Of a DNA stretch of 64,000 nt, positions 41,564 to 50,896 are shown piece by piece. The position numbers and the translations under genes are program-made. The stretch's first letter is position 1; each line of letters begins with the position of its first letter. The notes under the pieces are model-generated. The model ran no database searches. It had not been told where the DNA came from and was given only the letters and a program-made list of their open reading frames with translations. The stretch is taken from the NCBI RefSeq assembly GCF_001439925.1, contig NZ_LMBV01000002.1:311405-375404 (forward strand), read 5' to 3'. Source of the stretch: Peribacillus muralis. GTDB taxonomy: Bacteria > Bacillota > Bacilli > Bacillales > DSM-1321.

Positions 41564-43965
41564 GATTGATCTTTCCTCCTTGTCAGCCGCAATTTGATCA
41601 TTGCAAAAATCCCGAGTGCGGCAATGGAAAGGACAGTGATCTCAAACATTGTATCAAGTCCGCGGAAGTCAACGAGAATGACGTTTACGACGTTTTTCCC
41701 GCCGGCCTCCTTATATGCGTTTTCCAGGTAATAGCTTGATATGCTATCAAAAAGTTTATTGCTATGTGCCGATAAGGCGATCAACGTCACGATGACGCCT
41801 ACCCCAATGGATATCATGGCGTTATTCAGCCTGAACGTCATTCGTTCTTCCTTTCTGCTGGCCAATAAGGGCAGGTGGAAGAAGCAAAGCAAAAACAGCG
41901 ATACGGAAATCGTTTCAATGACTAGCTGGGTCAGTGCTAAATCCGGAGCGCGCAGTAAGACGAAAAACAAGGAAATCGCGTATCCGACTGCTCCCAAAAT
42001 GATGATTGAAGTTAAGCGTGACTTGGCAAACAAAATCGCAATCGCGGCAGCCACGATGACGCCAGCTAATAGTAGCTCGTAAAAACCGATCGGGGCAAAA
42101 TGTTTTGTATCCAATGTAAAGGCATCCTTCCAATAAATCGTAAAGCCTAGTGAAAGAATGAAAAATAGGAATACCGATAACAGATATGTTCGCAGGGAAC
42201 CTGTCATTAAACATTTCATCACGAAGGAGGACGATCGTTCAAGACCCCTTAATCCGTTGTCATACAAAGAATTCAAGGATATACGATCAGGAACCCACAT
42301 AGTGATTCCCTGCCACTTCGAAAGCGTTTTGTATAAAAGAACGCCCAATACTATGATGCCGATGGTCATCCACACTTCAGGTTCGGGTCCATGCCAAAAG
42401 GCAATATGAACTTGGAAATCCGGCCCGACCAAGCTTGGCTGTATGCTGGCGACCGCAGGTTTAATGATTGATGAAGATAGCAAGTTTGGAAAAATACCAA
42501 AAACGATGACCAAAGAAGCAAGGATGATCGGGGATAACAGCATCCCAATCGGGGCCTCGTGCGGCTTCCTGTCCAGTAGCTTTAACGAAAGTTTGCCTGT
42601 AAACGGTTTGAGCACGACGATCATGCTATAGATAAAAGTGAACACACTTGCAACCCAGGCAATGACAGGGAACAGTACTCCCCATGTGTCCATGTTGAAG
42701 ATGTCCAGCTCCAATACACTCACCATGCTGGCCAAGAACATTTCCTTACTTAAGAAACCATTGAATGGAGGAAGGCCTGCCATTGAAAAGGCGCCGATGA
42801 TGGCCACGGTGAAGGTGATCGGCATCACCTGCATCAATCCGCCAAGCTTTTTGATATCGCGGGTCCCGGTTTCATGATCGATGATGCCGGCAACCATGAA
42901 CAGGCTGCCCTTAAAGGTGGCGTGATTGATTAAGTGAAATACAGCTGCAACCGTGGCTGCCAAGTATATAGTTTCCCCCATCGATTCATAATGAAGAGCT
43001 GCCGCGCCCAGACCCAACAGCGACATGATCAATCCGAGCTGACTGATGGTGGAAAAAGCGAGAATCGCTTTTAAGTCGGTCTGCTTGATTGCCGAGTATG
43101 AGCCCCAGAACAGAGTGATCAATCCGGTAATCGAAACGAGCCAGAGCCATAACCCCGATTCGGCAAAAACAGGGCTTAATCGGGCGACTAAATATAGTCC
43201 TGCCTTGACCATCGTTGCCGAATGAAGATAGGCACTGACGGGTGTCGGAGCCTCCATTGCATCAGGAAGCCAAATATGGAATGGGAATTGAGCCGATTTA
43301 GTGAATGCTCCAAGCAGGACGAGCAATAGTGCAGGAGTGAAGAGCGAATGATCGATAAGCTGTCCACTTTGTGATATCAATTCACGGATGCTGAAGGTGT
43401 TGCCCATGATGGACAGCAGAATGATCCCTCCAAGCAGGCTTAGTCCCCCGAACACCGTAATCAGCAAGGATTTCTGGGCCCCGTAACGTGAACGCTCCCT
43501 TTCATTCCAATATCCAATCAATAAAAAGGAGGAGAGACTGGTGAATTCCCAAAAGGAATAAAGAACAATCAGATTATCCGAAAGGACGACGCCAAGCATC
43601 GAACCCATGAAGAGCAAAAGGAAGACGTAAAACTGATTCAGCTTTTCCTTCTCCTTTGATAGGTAGAAAACGGAATAGAGAACGACGAGTGAACCTATGC
43701 CGGTAATGAGCAAGGCGAACAGAAGCCCTAGTCCGTCCACATAAAAATCTACAGTGATATCGAGAGAAGGAATCCATGCAGCCCTTTCCGTGATGACATC
43801 TCCCTGCTTGGTCAACGGGATGAACCTCGAAAAATAGGTAAAAAGGAGAACGGGTAATATGAGTACAAACCATCCTGTATGGATTTGTCGAAATAGCTTA
43901 TATAAGATTGGCACAAAAAGAGCTAATAAAAACGGTGCGAACACCGCCAGATGAAGCAAAGACAT
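41560..43965 (-). CDS. mrpA: Mrp Na+/H+ antiporter subunit A
   Basis: MrpA is the largest subunit of the antiporter; its 801 residues equal the B. subtilis length. The N-terminal two thirds is NuoL-like, with about 16 membrane segments including ILYSFWEFTSLSSFLLIGYWNERE and FTKSAQFPFHIWLPDAMEAPTPVSAYLHSATMVKAGLYL. The C-terminal part has DLALTQLVIETISVSLFLLCFFHLP and the MbhE-like end ILVDFRGLDTMFEITVLSIAALGIF. ATG 43965 has a GGGGGGAG site upstream; the frame to 43992 is extra. It leads the compact mrpABCDEFG operon. Confidence 0.97.
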   Translation of the reverse strand: MSLLHLAVFAPFLLALFVPILYKLFRQIHTGWFVLILPVLLFTYFSRFIPLTKQGDVITERAAWIPSLDITVDFYVDGLGLLFALLITGIGSLVVLYSVFYLSKEKEKLNQFYVFLLLFMGSMLGVVLSDNLIVLYSFWEFTSLSSFLLIGYWNERERSRYGAQKSLLITVFGGLSLLGGIILLSIMGNTFSIRELISQSGQLIDHSLFTPALLLVLLGAFTKSAQFPFHIWLPDAMEAPTPVSAYLHSATMVKAGLYLVARLSPVFAESGLWLWLVSITGLITLFWGSYSAIKQTDLKAILAFSTISQLGLIMSLLGLGAAALHYESMGETIYLAATVAAVFHLINHATFKGSLFMVAGIIDHETGTRDIKKLGGLMQVMPITFTVAIIGAFSMAGLPPFNGFLSKEMFLASMVSVLELDIFNMDTWGVLFPVIAWVASVFTFIYSMIVVLKPFTGKLSLKLLDRKPHEAPIGMLLSPIILASLVIVFGIFPNLLSSSIIKPAVASIQPSLVGPDFQVHIAFWHGPEPEVWMTIGIIVLGVLLYKTLSKWQGITMWVPDRISLNSLYDNGLRGLERSSSFVMKCLMTGSLRTYLLSVFLFFILSLGFTIYWKDAFTLDTKHFAPIGFYELLLAGVIVAAAIAILFAKSRLTSIIILGAVGYAISLFFVLLRAPDLALTQLVIETISVSLFLLCFFHLPLLASRKEERMTFRLNNAMISIGVGVIVTLIALSAHSNKLFDSISSYYLENAYKEAGGKNVVNVILVDFRGLDTMFEITVLSIAALGIFAMIKLRLTRRKDQS

Positions 43966-44284
43966 AAACTCCCCCCTTTTTAACGAAGTCATTCGTCTTA
44001 TTATGCTTTTATTTACGCAAAACTAGACGCCAAGAAATCTTCGTTGATGATGCATTTTTTTTATTGAATACTTGTCTTGCTTAAAAGTATAACGCAATTT
44101 TTGGGGCGCTGCATGGCTTTAGGAACAGAGATGGCCCATTACTATGAAGATTTATATATAGGTAGAAAAGGAGCCTCAAACGCTCACAAAAAATTATTTT
44201 AAACGTTTATTAAGAGGGAATTTATTGTGAAATCATGGTTTATCTTGCATAATATAGGATAAAAGAATCATGGATGGAGAAAAC
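43966..44284. other. Divergent promoter region between mrpA and yufK
   Basis: About 320 bases hold the promoters for mrp (left) and yufK (right). No convincing -35/-10 pair, riboswitch or operator was read. A TATACTTTT element on the minus strand near 44090 lacks a matching -35. Confidence 0.4.
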
Positions 44285-44842
44285 ATGAAAAACACTTATT
44301 TACTAAGCTACTTTCCTATCATATCAATCCTATTGTTTAGTCTTTCCTTTGCCATATATGGGGAGATGCAAATGCTCAAGTTGTTCGGGAATTTGGGGAT
44401 CTACCAAGGTATGCTGGAGTTTTTTTCTGCAACCGGCATAAAGCTGGCGCTGCTGATCGTATTGCTTCTCCTGTTTTTTATGGTTTTTGCCGCATTGAAG
44501 CTGATCTCTGACACTGTAATGGAGCTATCGTTGTTATTCTTTTCCAAGGATTCGGAAGGGAAAGCCTTGAACAGTGTAAGAAGGGGCTCGGTCATATATG
44601 TCATTGGCGCGGCGTGTTCATTGTTCAGTGTTCAGTTCATCATTGGGCTTGGAGCGATCTTCATCGCAACGAATGTCGTGGCTTTGATTTATTTCGTCAA
44701 TAAATTAAGCCCGAGCCTGAACCTATCGAGGTTAATCGGGTTGGTTTTCTTTCCAGTATTCGTATGGAGCGCCTTGATTTCAATCGTCGCCTATGCTGGA
44801 TTGAAGCTTTACAACAGCGTTATTGCAAGCCTGCCCATCTAG
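44285..44842 (+). CDS. yufK: DUF5366 membrane protein YufK
   Basis: The 185-residue protein has five hydrophobic segments: residues about 5-25, 45-70, 100-120, 122-142 and 155-178. It matches DUF5366/YufK by length, position beside mrpA and sequence character; its function is unknown. ATG 44285 has a TGGAGAA site upstream and a typical MKNTYLLSYFP membrane start. It is divergent from mrpA and ends in a strong terminator. Confidence 0.85.
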   Translation: MKNTYLLSYFPIISILLFSLSFAIYGEMQMLKLFGNLGIYQGMLEFFSATGIKLALLIVLLLLFFMVFAALKLISDTVMELSLLFFSKDSEGKALNSVRRGSVIYVIGAACSLFSVQFIIGLGAIFIATNVVALIYFVNKLSPSLNLSRLIGLVFFPVFVWSALISIVAYAGLKLYNSVIASLPI

Positions 44843-44846
44843 CCAT

Positions 44847-44883
44847 AAAAAAGAAGGTGCCCATGATGGCACCTTCTTTTTTT
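44847..44883 (+). terminator. Terminator after yufK
   Basis: AAAAGAAGGTGCC pairs with GGCACCTTCTTTT around a 6-base loop, followed by TTT. Confidence 0.9.
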
Positions 44884-45054
44884 GGTGAGAAGAGCGTTGC
44901 ATTCCACTTTGCATACAACCCTTTAGTCCGTTAAGCATTCTTCCTCAGGCTTCATATTCACTTGTTTAACCCACCCCCCGGTACAGATGGATTTGGCTCT
45001 TAGTCTTCTTGTCGTTAGTCACTCTTGATATCGCAAGGTTTCGTTAGCTTATTT

Positions 45055-46917
45055 TTATTGCTCGGCAGTTTGGTTGATGTCTTTCCATATCAAAAGATGC
45101 GGTGAGCGGGAATAAATGGCCTGTAGGTTGGCTGGTTTGTCCTTGCCGATCCAGACGCCTGACGTGTAGTTTGCGGTTTGGCCGACAAACCACATGTCTT
45201 TTACATCATTGGTCGTCCCGGTTTTGCCACCGATATATTCTATAGGAAAGTAGGCTTTGCGTCCCGTTCCGGTTAAGGTTACTTCATGGAGAAGCTGCCG
45301 CATCTTGCCTACGGTGCTTTTGCTCCATACCTTCTTGGACTTGTCGTTCCAGCTATAAAGGGTTTTACCTTCTTTGTCGGTGACTTTAATGATCGCCCGC
45401 GCAGGTTGGTAGTTTCCATCATGGAAGGAGGTATAGGCATTTGTCAGTTCAAGGGGACTCATGCCATATTCGAAGCCGCCTATTGCCGAACTAAAATGGT
45501 GATCTTTTTTGGTAACCATTTTAAAGTCAAAGGCATCCAGATGCTCAAAGCTCTTTTTTATGCCCGTTTTTTCAAAAAGCCTTATAGCAGGTGTGTTATA
45601 GGACTGAGCAAAGGCAGACTTTAATGAAACCATCCCGTAGCTGTCACCGCTATAATTCTTAGGGCAATAGCTATTGCTGCAATAACTTGCTCCGCTAACG
45701 AGCTGATTGATGTCAGCACCTGTCTCCTCAAGGTAGGGAGCATAGTCAAGAAGGGGCTTGATGGCCGATCCTGGCTGTCTGTAGCTTTGGTATGCTCGAT
45801 TGAAAGAATTTATTTTATAATCTTTTCCCCCAATCAAAGAGACAAGCTCGTGCGTATGATGCTGTATAACCACTATCGCTCCTTCGATACCGTTAACACC
45901 GACTTTCGCTTGCAGGGCAGTCTTTGACTGGGTTTGCAGCTTCGTATCAAGTGCGGTATGAATGGTTACACCGGAATGCATTAGCTTTTCGACTCGTTTA
46001 TCGAGCTCGGCTTCCGCCTGCTGACGTACAGACTTATCAGAACTTTGCAAAGTTCTTGTGAGACCTTCGGAGGTTGCCACCAGGTTTTTCAATTCGTGAT
46101 GAACATACGTCACATAATCGGGATATAGCTCGACCGAGGTGGACAAGTTCAATCGAATCGTATGTTTGATAAGCTTATCATACTCCAACTGTTCTAAATT
46201 GCCTTCGGCTACCATTTGTTTCAGTAACCTCTCTTGCCGCTTTTTCGTTTCATCATAATGTTTAAGAGGATTATAGTGTTCCGGATTATTTGGGATCGCT
46301 GCCAGGAAGGCAAGTTCCGCCTTGGATAAATCCCCGGTCGGTTTACTGAAATAAAGCTGGGAAGCAGCTTCAATTCCGTAAGCTCCATTACTGAAATAAA
46401 TGGCATTCAAATATAGCTCCATGATTTCCGCTTTGGATTTCTTTCGCTCTAACTGATAGGCATAAAGAAGTTCACTAAGCTTTCGGTTATACGTCTTATC
46501 ATGGGTCAGAAATACATTCCTGGCAAGTTGCTGGGTAATCGTGCTGCCGCCTTGTTCGATTGTATTATGTTGAGAATTGATAAAAAGCGCCCTGCTTATG
46601 CCGGACAAGTCTACACCGCCATGTTCATAGAATTTTTGATCTTCGGAAACGATGAACAAATTTTCCAGGAAAAGAGGGATATCCTCAAGTTTTAGGTAAG
46701 TTCTTTTTCCACCATCGGAAAGCTGGCTGATCACTTTTCCATTGGCAGCCGTCATGTAACTTGTTTGAGCCAATTCGATTGAATCAAGCGGAATCCGCTC
46801 ATCGAGCACATGATAAGGAGATTGGGCCGATGTCCACTCTTGATAAGAAAGAAAAATGAATGAAATCAATACAGGAACTAAGAGGAAAATCGTGATATAA
46901 CCAAGATACGTGCGCAT
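45055..46917 (-). CDS. pbpD: Bifunctional class A penicillin-binding protein (PBP4-type)
   Basis: PbpD polymerises glycan strands and cross-links peptides outside the membrane. The 620-residue protein has an N-terminal membrane anchor (GYITIFLLVPVLISFIFLS). The family 51 glycosyltransferase domain has EDQKFYEHGGVD with the catalytic glutamate, GGSTITQQLARN and KILE-like KAEIMELYLN. The transpeptidase domain has S-A-I-K, S-Y-N and K-T-G-T motifs. The neighbourhood (mrp/yufK on one side, kapD/kapB on the other) agrees with pbpD of B. subtilis. AGGAAG lies upstream of ATG 46917. No clear terminator was seen. Confidence 0.93.
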   Translation of the reverse strand: MRTYLGYITIFLLVPVLISFIFLSYQEWTSAQSPYHVLDERIPLDSIELAQTSYMTAANGKVISQLSDGGKRTYLKLEDIPLFLENLFIVSEDQKFYEHGGVDLSGISRALFINSQHNTIEQGGSTITQQLARNVFLTHDKTYNRKLSELLYAYQLERKKSKAEIMELYLNAIYFSNGAYGIEAASQLYFSKPTGDLSKAELAFLAAIPNNPEHYNPLKHYDETKKRQERLLKQMVAEGNLEQLEYDKLIKHTIRLNLSTSVELYPDYVTYVHHELKNLVATSEGLTRTLQSSDKSVRQQAEAELDKRVEKLMHSGVTIHTALDTKLQTQSKTALQAKVGVNGIEGAIVVIQHHTHELVSLIGGKDYKINSFNRAYQSYRQPGSAIKPLLDYAPYLEETGADINQLVSGASYCSNSYCPKNYSGDSYGMVSLKSAFAQSYNTPAIRLFEKTGIKKSFEHLDAFDFKMVTKKDHHFSSAIGGFEYGMSPLELTNAYTSFHDGNYQPARAIIKVTDKEGKTLYSWNDKSKKVWSKSTVGKMRQLLHEVTLTGTGRKAYFPIEYIGGKTGTTNDVKDMWFVGQTANYTSGVWIGKDKPANLQAIYSRSPHLLIWKDINQTAEQ

Positions 46918-47191
46918 AGTTCAACTTCCTAACTAATATATTTGTAGTATGTTTTTGGGACAATATAAGCAATAGGATGGTACTTTCGGTTCATACACCC
47001 ATCATAATCCAATTCAGGGAGACAATAAAGGTTTTTGGAGGAATTTAGGATTGACTTCATATATAGGGGTTGAATGTTGGACAACTCATGAAATAACTTC
47101 CTGAATTTTCTGTTATAATAATTTCGTAGAAAAGAAAACCAATTTATGTTTATACGATAATGTCAGGAAGAAAAAGGGGGGTCTTAAAAAA

Positions 47192-47815
47192 ATGGACGAA
47201 CAACAGCAATATGTATTCATTGATTTTGAATTTACGATGCCGGAGGGCAAAGCGAATCCTGTTGGATTTTATCCGGAAATCATTGAGGTCGGTTTAGTAT
47301 CCGTCATGAACGAAACGATTCAGGAGCAGTTTTCTTCTTTTGTTAACCCATTGAAATTTCCAGCCTTAACGGGCAGATGCAAGAAATTCTTGAATATAAC
47401 CCAAGACCAGGTGGACCGGGGGATTTCATTTGAGGAGCTCGTTTCTTTATTGAAGAAGATAGACGAGCAGCATCCAACGACAATTGTGACTTGGGGGAAT
47501 ATGGACATGAAAGTTCTCCGCCAGAACTGTCAAAAATCAGGGTTGGAATTTCCTTTCTCAGGAAAACAGACAGATCTATGCTTGGAGTATAAACGTTTCT
47601 TCGGCGATCAAAATCAAACCGGACTTTGGAAGGCTGTACAGGCCTATGGGAAAGAAGGGACAGGCAAGCATCACAGGGCGCTTGATGACGCGATCACCAC
47701 ATACAATATTTTTAAGCTGGTGGAAAAGGATAAGAGCTATATGCAGAATCATGAACCGACCACGATTGGCGATCGCATTGATTTATCCAAGGTATTGAAT
47801 CATTTAGCGTTATAA
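47192..47815 (+). CDS. kapD: KapD, DEDDh 3'-5' exonuclease-fold sporulation inhibitor
   Basis: KapD inhibits the KinA pathway to sporulation in B. subtilis when overproduced. The 207-residue protein has a DnaQ-like exonuclease fold with the metal ligands in FIDFEFT (D-x-E), NMDMKVL (D) and HHRALDDAITTYNIF (H-x4-D). It is therefore expected to be an active 3'-5' exonuclease acting on RNA or DNA. GGGGGG lies 11 bases before ATG 47192. It is convergent with kapB across a shared terminator. Confidence 0.93.
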   Translation: MDEQQQYVFIDFEFTMPEGKANPVGFYPEIIEVGLVSVMNETIQEQFSSFVNPLKFPALTGRCKKFLNITQDQVDRGISFEELVSLLKKIDEQHPTTIVTWGNMDMKVLRQNCQKSGLEFPFSGKQTDLCLEYKRFFGDQNQTGLWKAVQAYGKEGTGKHHRALDDAITTYNIFKLVEKDKSYMQNHEPTTIGDRIDLSKVLNHLAL

Positions 47816-47850
47816 AAGCCAAATCATATTGTACTGATTTGGCTTTTATC
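47812..47850. terminator. Bidirectional terminator between kapD and kapB
   Basis: AAAAGCCAAATCA (47814-47826) pairs perfectly with TGATTTGGCTTTT (47835-47847). Confidence 0.9.
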
Positions 47851-47855
47851 ATGCT

Positions 47856-48242
47856 TTATTTAAAATAATCCGCCGCTAGATCTTCAAGCAGCCGTAAGCT
47901 TTTGTCATTCCACTCCGTATCGGCTTCGCTTAACGTGTGTTTCATTTTTTCAACAGCTTCGCTTAAGGATTCCTTATACTCTGGAATTTCCCCATCAAAG
48001 ATCCTGACCATATTCTTAGGCACGTTAGTTTGCTCCCGGAATGCTAGAGCACGCCGTTGATGGAACATGGAAACTTCCGTTTGCTTCGGGTTATGAAGGT
48101 CCCCCTGCATGGGATGCTTCATCACAGCCAACACTTTAACAAGATATGCAGCAGGCCTGAGATCGGTGACTTCCCCAATGTATTTTCCTGTTTTATATAT
48201 CGCGGTTACCTTATCGCCGATTTTAAAATCCTGTTCAGACAT
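47856..48242 (-). CDS. kapB: Kinase-associated protein KapB
   Basis: KapB is a 128-residue lipoprotein-independent partner required for KinB-driven entry into sporulation in B. subtilis, where it is encoded with kinB. The N-terminal SH3-like barrel (FKIGDKVTAIYKTGKYIGEVTDLRPAAYLVKVLAVMKHPMQGDLHNP) and helical C-terminus are intact. ATG 48242 has GTAGGGG upstream and gives the homologue's length; the frame continues to 48290. No kinB is present on either side, so KapB must act with a kinase encoded elsewhere or in another role. Confidence 0.92.
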   Translation of the reverse strand: MSEQDFKIGDKVTAIYKTGKYIGEVTDLRPAAYLVKVLAVMKHPMQGDLHNPKQTEVSMFHQRRALAFREQTNVPKNMVRIFDGEIPEYKESLSEAVEKMKHTLSEADTEWNDKSLRLLEDLAADYFK

Positions 48243-48423
48243 TTCCCCTACCACCTTTCTTTTAACTTTCTTCATCATACATAAGAACAACGATTTTTCA
48301 CAGCGAAGTTGCTCAATTTCGCAAAGATGCTTTTTTAATTAAAATCGTGTAAAGTGTACAAATGAAGAGCAAAAAAATGGAGTTATCAACCATTTTATTT
48401 AAAAAAGAAAGAGGGTATATCCC

Positions 48424-49014
48424 ATGACAAACTTTCCACAATTAACAAATGAAGTGTTGGAAAATGAAAAAGCGGTCATCATGCAAACGACGATGGGCGA
48501 TATTAAAATCAAACTTTTCCCTGAACTGGCTCCAAAGACAGTGGAAAATTTCTTGACACATGCTGAAAACGGTTACTACGAAGGAATCATCTTCCACCGT
48601 GTCATCAAGGATTTCATGCTTCAAGGCGGAGATCCAACAGGAACTGGAATGGGCGGAGAAAGCATTTGGGGAGCACCATTCGAGGACGAGTTCTCGATGC
48701 AATTATTCAATTTGCGAGGAGCTCTTTCCATGGCAAATGCAGGCCCGGGAACGAACGGCAGCCAATTCTTCGTCGTACAAGCACAGCATGTGGACAGCAG
48801 GATGGGTGAGCAAATGAAACAAGCCGGTTATCCTGAGGAAATCATCAACGTTTATATGGAACAAGGCGGCACACCGTGGCTTGACCATAAGCATTCCGTT
48901 TTTGGACAAGTCGTCGAAGGCATGGACATCGTTGATACGATTGCCAACGTAGAGACCGTCGCACAAGACAAGCCAGCTGTGGACGTAGTCATTAAAGGAA
49001 TCACCATTTTATAA
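48424..49014 (+). CDS. Cyclophilin-type peptidyl-prolyl cis-trans isomerase
   Basis: The 196-residue protein is a cytosolic cyclophilin. The active-site blocks [39 protein letters not shown] and [14 protein letters not shown] hold the catalytic Arg, the Phe pocket and the Trp-loop region. It is longer than B. subtilis PpiB (143 residues), with an insert [20 protein letters not shown] before the last block, typical of the longer Bacillus forms. ATG 48424 follows GAAAGAGGG. It is divergent from kapB. Confidence 0.92.
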   Translation: MTNFPQLTNEVLENEKAVIMQTTMGDIKIKLFPELAPKTVENFLTHAENGYYEGIIFHRVIKDFMLQGGDPTGTGMGGESIWGAPFEDEFSMQLFNLRGALSMANAGPGTNGSQFFVVQAQHVDSRMGEQMKQAGYPEEIINVYMEQGGTPWLDHKHSVFGQVVEGMDIVDTIANVETVAQDKPAVDVVIKGITIL

Positions 49015-49025
49015 ATTAAAATGAA

Positions 49026-49055
49026 GCGAGAGGCCAAGCAGCCTCTCGTTTTTTA
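49026..49055 (+). terminator. Terminator after the cyclophilin gene
   Basis: CGAGAGGC (49027-49034) pairs with GCCTCTCG (49041-49048), followed by six Ts. Confidence 0.9.
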
Positions 49056-49359
49056 TGTGCCAGACATGGGTTCAATCTAAATTCAACCTGTAGTCGGATA
49101 ATTCGACCTGAACGCAGATAATTCGACCTAACTCGTAAATAATTCGTCCTTTGAATGTGAATGATTTTACGATAAAGAATCTATAGGAAGATTACAAAAC
49201 TTAAACTGAGCGACGTATAGCCAATAGTGAGAGGAAGGGAGGCTATGGTGCTTCATTCTTACTTGACTTTTTAGCGAATTCGGTTGACTAGTGGATTGTT
49301 CTGGAAATTGATATAATGGGAGAAGGCAGTTTATATCTCTATCAGGGAGGATGTAGCGG
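49056..49359. other. Intergenic region with a repeat array
   Basis: About 300 bases: a short ~20-nt periodic array at 49080-49150, then AT-rich DNA. TATAAT at 49313-49318 has no -35 at the right distance (TTGACT ends 22 bases upstream). Confidence 0.5.
49080..49150. repeat. Second locus of the AATTCGACC 20-nt array
   Basis: Four units with AATTC at 49080, 49100, 49120 and 49141 (spacing 20, 20, 21) and the core ATAATTCGACCT. They match the units at 23027-23166 in core and period. Confidence 0.8.
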
Positions 49360-49584
49360 ATGGACTTTCTCAATCATGCTTTATTAGGGTTGTTTCTTTA
49401 TTTTCCGGAAGACAAGAGTGAGTATATCCCGGCTGGCATCACTTGCTTCATCTTTTTGGTTGCCGCCGTTTTTACGATGAGGGCCATTATGAACTATTCA
49501 AAAAAAGAAGAGATGAAGACGAAGCAATTCGAGGATGAAGTCACGAAGAGGAACCAGCGCTTAAAGGACGATACGCGTACTTGA
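49360..49584 (+). CDS. Small single-pass membrane protein
   Basis: The 74-residue product has one membrane segment (ITCFIFLVAAVFTMRAIM, about residues 27-44) and a charged, probably coiled C-terminus (KKEEMKTKQFEDEVTKRNQRLKDD). GGGAGGAT lies at a good distance before ATG 49360, which supports real translation. I do not recognise a family. Confidence 0.7.
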   Translation: MDFLNHALLGLFLYFPEDKSEYIPAGITCFIFLVAAVFTMRAIMNYSKKEEMKTKQFEDEVTKRNQRLKDDTRT

Positions 49585-49718
49585 TCGCCAATAAAGCAGG
49601 GGATGTGATGTCCTAATAGATGGGCGTCAGTATTCCGAATGAGTATTAAAAGTTCCCTTATCAGCATAAGCATTTTATACTAGAAGCAGAGAAAGATATT
49701 TTGGGGGCGTAAATTGTA

Positions 49719-50195
49719 ATGCAAATCGTAGCGAAAAGGATGATTGCGGCAGATACGGTTAAAAGGTTTTTCATTCACCACTTGGAGACGACCCAAGTCG
49801 TTTTGTCAGGGGGCATATTTCATTATGCGGAACTTGAGGGTTTTGGGGTAATGGACGAGGATGAAGAAATTTTGGGATTGGGAACTTACAAGGTGACCGA
49901 TCACGTATGTCAAATCATTTCTTTGAATAGTGTACATGAGAATCAAGGTGTGGGCTCATCGTTGCTTTATGTGATCGAGAATATCGCTAAGGAGAAACAT
50001 TGCCATACGATTGAGGCGATAACAACGAACGATAATTTACAGGCTTTGAAGTTTTTTCAAAAGCGTGGGTATGCCTTCTCGGAAATCGTTAGAAATGCAG
50101 TGGATGAATCCCGGAAGATCAAACCCGAGATTCCATTTTACAGTGTTGATGGAATTCCGATCAGAGATGAGATTGTACTAGATAAATATATATAA
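49719..50195 (+). CDS. GNAT-family N-acetyltransferase
   Basis: The 158-residue protein shows the GNAT core: a beta strand leading to ISLNSVHENQGVGSSLLYVIENIAKE (motif A with the Q/R-x-x-G-x-G/S pyrophosphate loop) and AITTNDNLQALKFFQKRGYAFSEI (motif B). The acceptor is unknown. A G-rich site (GGGGGCG) lies about 10 bases before ATG 49719. The residues at the C-terminus (PEIPFYSVDGIPIRDEIVLDK) are common to a group of Bacillus GNATs. Confidence 0.85.
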   Translation: MQIVAKRMIAADTVKRFFIHHLETTQVVLSGGIFHYAELEGFGVMDEDEEILGLGTYKVTDHVCQIISLNSVHENQGVGSSLLYVIENIAKEKHCHTIEAITTNDNLQALKFFQKRGYAFSEIVRNAVDESRKIKPEIPFYSVDGIPIRDEIVLDKYI

Positions 50196-50237
50196 TATGG
50201 TAGAATTTAACTAGTGGTTACTAAAGGAGGAATTTAA

Positions 50238-50852
50238 ATGTTTAAGAAGATTGCGGCCGATGCTCTTGGTCTTAGTGATATTGGAAGTGTGATCAGTCCT
50301 GCCGACTATGACAAGGTCGATGCAGATGACTATATCATGCATGAAGATGATGAAAAAATTTATTTCCTGATTAAGTCAAAAACGGATGAGTACTGTTTCA
50401 CGAATCAGGCCTTCATCCATTTGGACGGGACAAGTGCCATTAGTAAAAAACGCACGCTTACGAGATATAGCTATAGCCAGTATCATATTTCGAACGTGAC
50501 CCTTGAAACGGCAGGTACCGTGGATTTGGATGCGGAAATTAAATTTTCGATCGGTAGCAAAATTTTCTCGATTGATGTCCATAAAAAATTCATTGAAGAA
50601 TTAAAAGATTTGTTCAAATCACTCGTAAAAATATCGGAAATATGTCACGAGAATGAGTTTGCCCTCCAATATGCCCAGCAAAGTGTCAACCTTGCTTCTT
50701 CCACTTTGAATCAAGTTCGGACTGAAGGAAACCAAATGGCCGCAGGCTTTAAGGAAATTAACGCTGCAGCTTTTGAATGGTTGATGGACAGCCGGAAAAA
50801 ATACCATGTAAAAGATTTCGGATATGTTTTTGAAAAATATATCAATAACTAA
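50238..50852 (+). CDS. PH domain / YvbH-like oligomerisation protein
   Basis: The 204-residue protein has a bacterial PH-like domain (YDKVDADDYIMHEDDEKIYFLIKSKTDEYCFTNQAFIHLDG through KFSIGSKIFSIDVHKKF) and a helical C-terminal part similar to the YvbH oligomerisation region (LASSTLNQVRTEGNQMAAGFKEINAAAFEWLMDSRKKY). Function unknown. AAAGGAGG precedes ATG 50238. It follows the GNAT gene by 42 bases and may be co-transcribed. It shares a terminator with the convergent catalase gene. Confidence 0.83.
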   Translation: MFKKIAADALGLSDIGSVISPADYDKVDADDYIMHEDDEKIYFLIKSKTDEYCFTNQAFIHLDGTSAISKKRTLTRYSYSQYHISNVTLETAGTVDLDAEIKFSIGSKIFSIDVHKKFIEELKDLFKSLVKISEICHENEFALQYAQQSVNLASSTLNQVRTEGNQMAAGFKEINAAAFEWLMDSRKKYHVKDFGYVFEKYINN

Positions 50853-50896
50853 AAAGGAGGCGGGACACGATATGATGTGTCCGCCTTCTTTTTTTA
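50851..50896. terminator. Bidirectional terminator between PH-domain and catalase genes
   Basis: AAGGAGGCGGGACAC and GTGTCCGCCTTCTT form a long stem with small bulges, with T runs on both sides. Confidence 0.85.
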
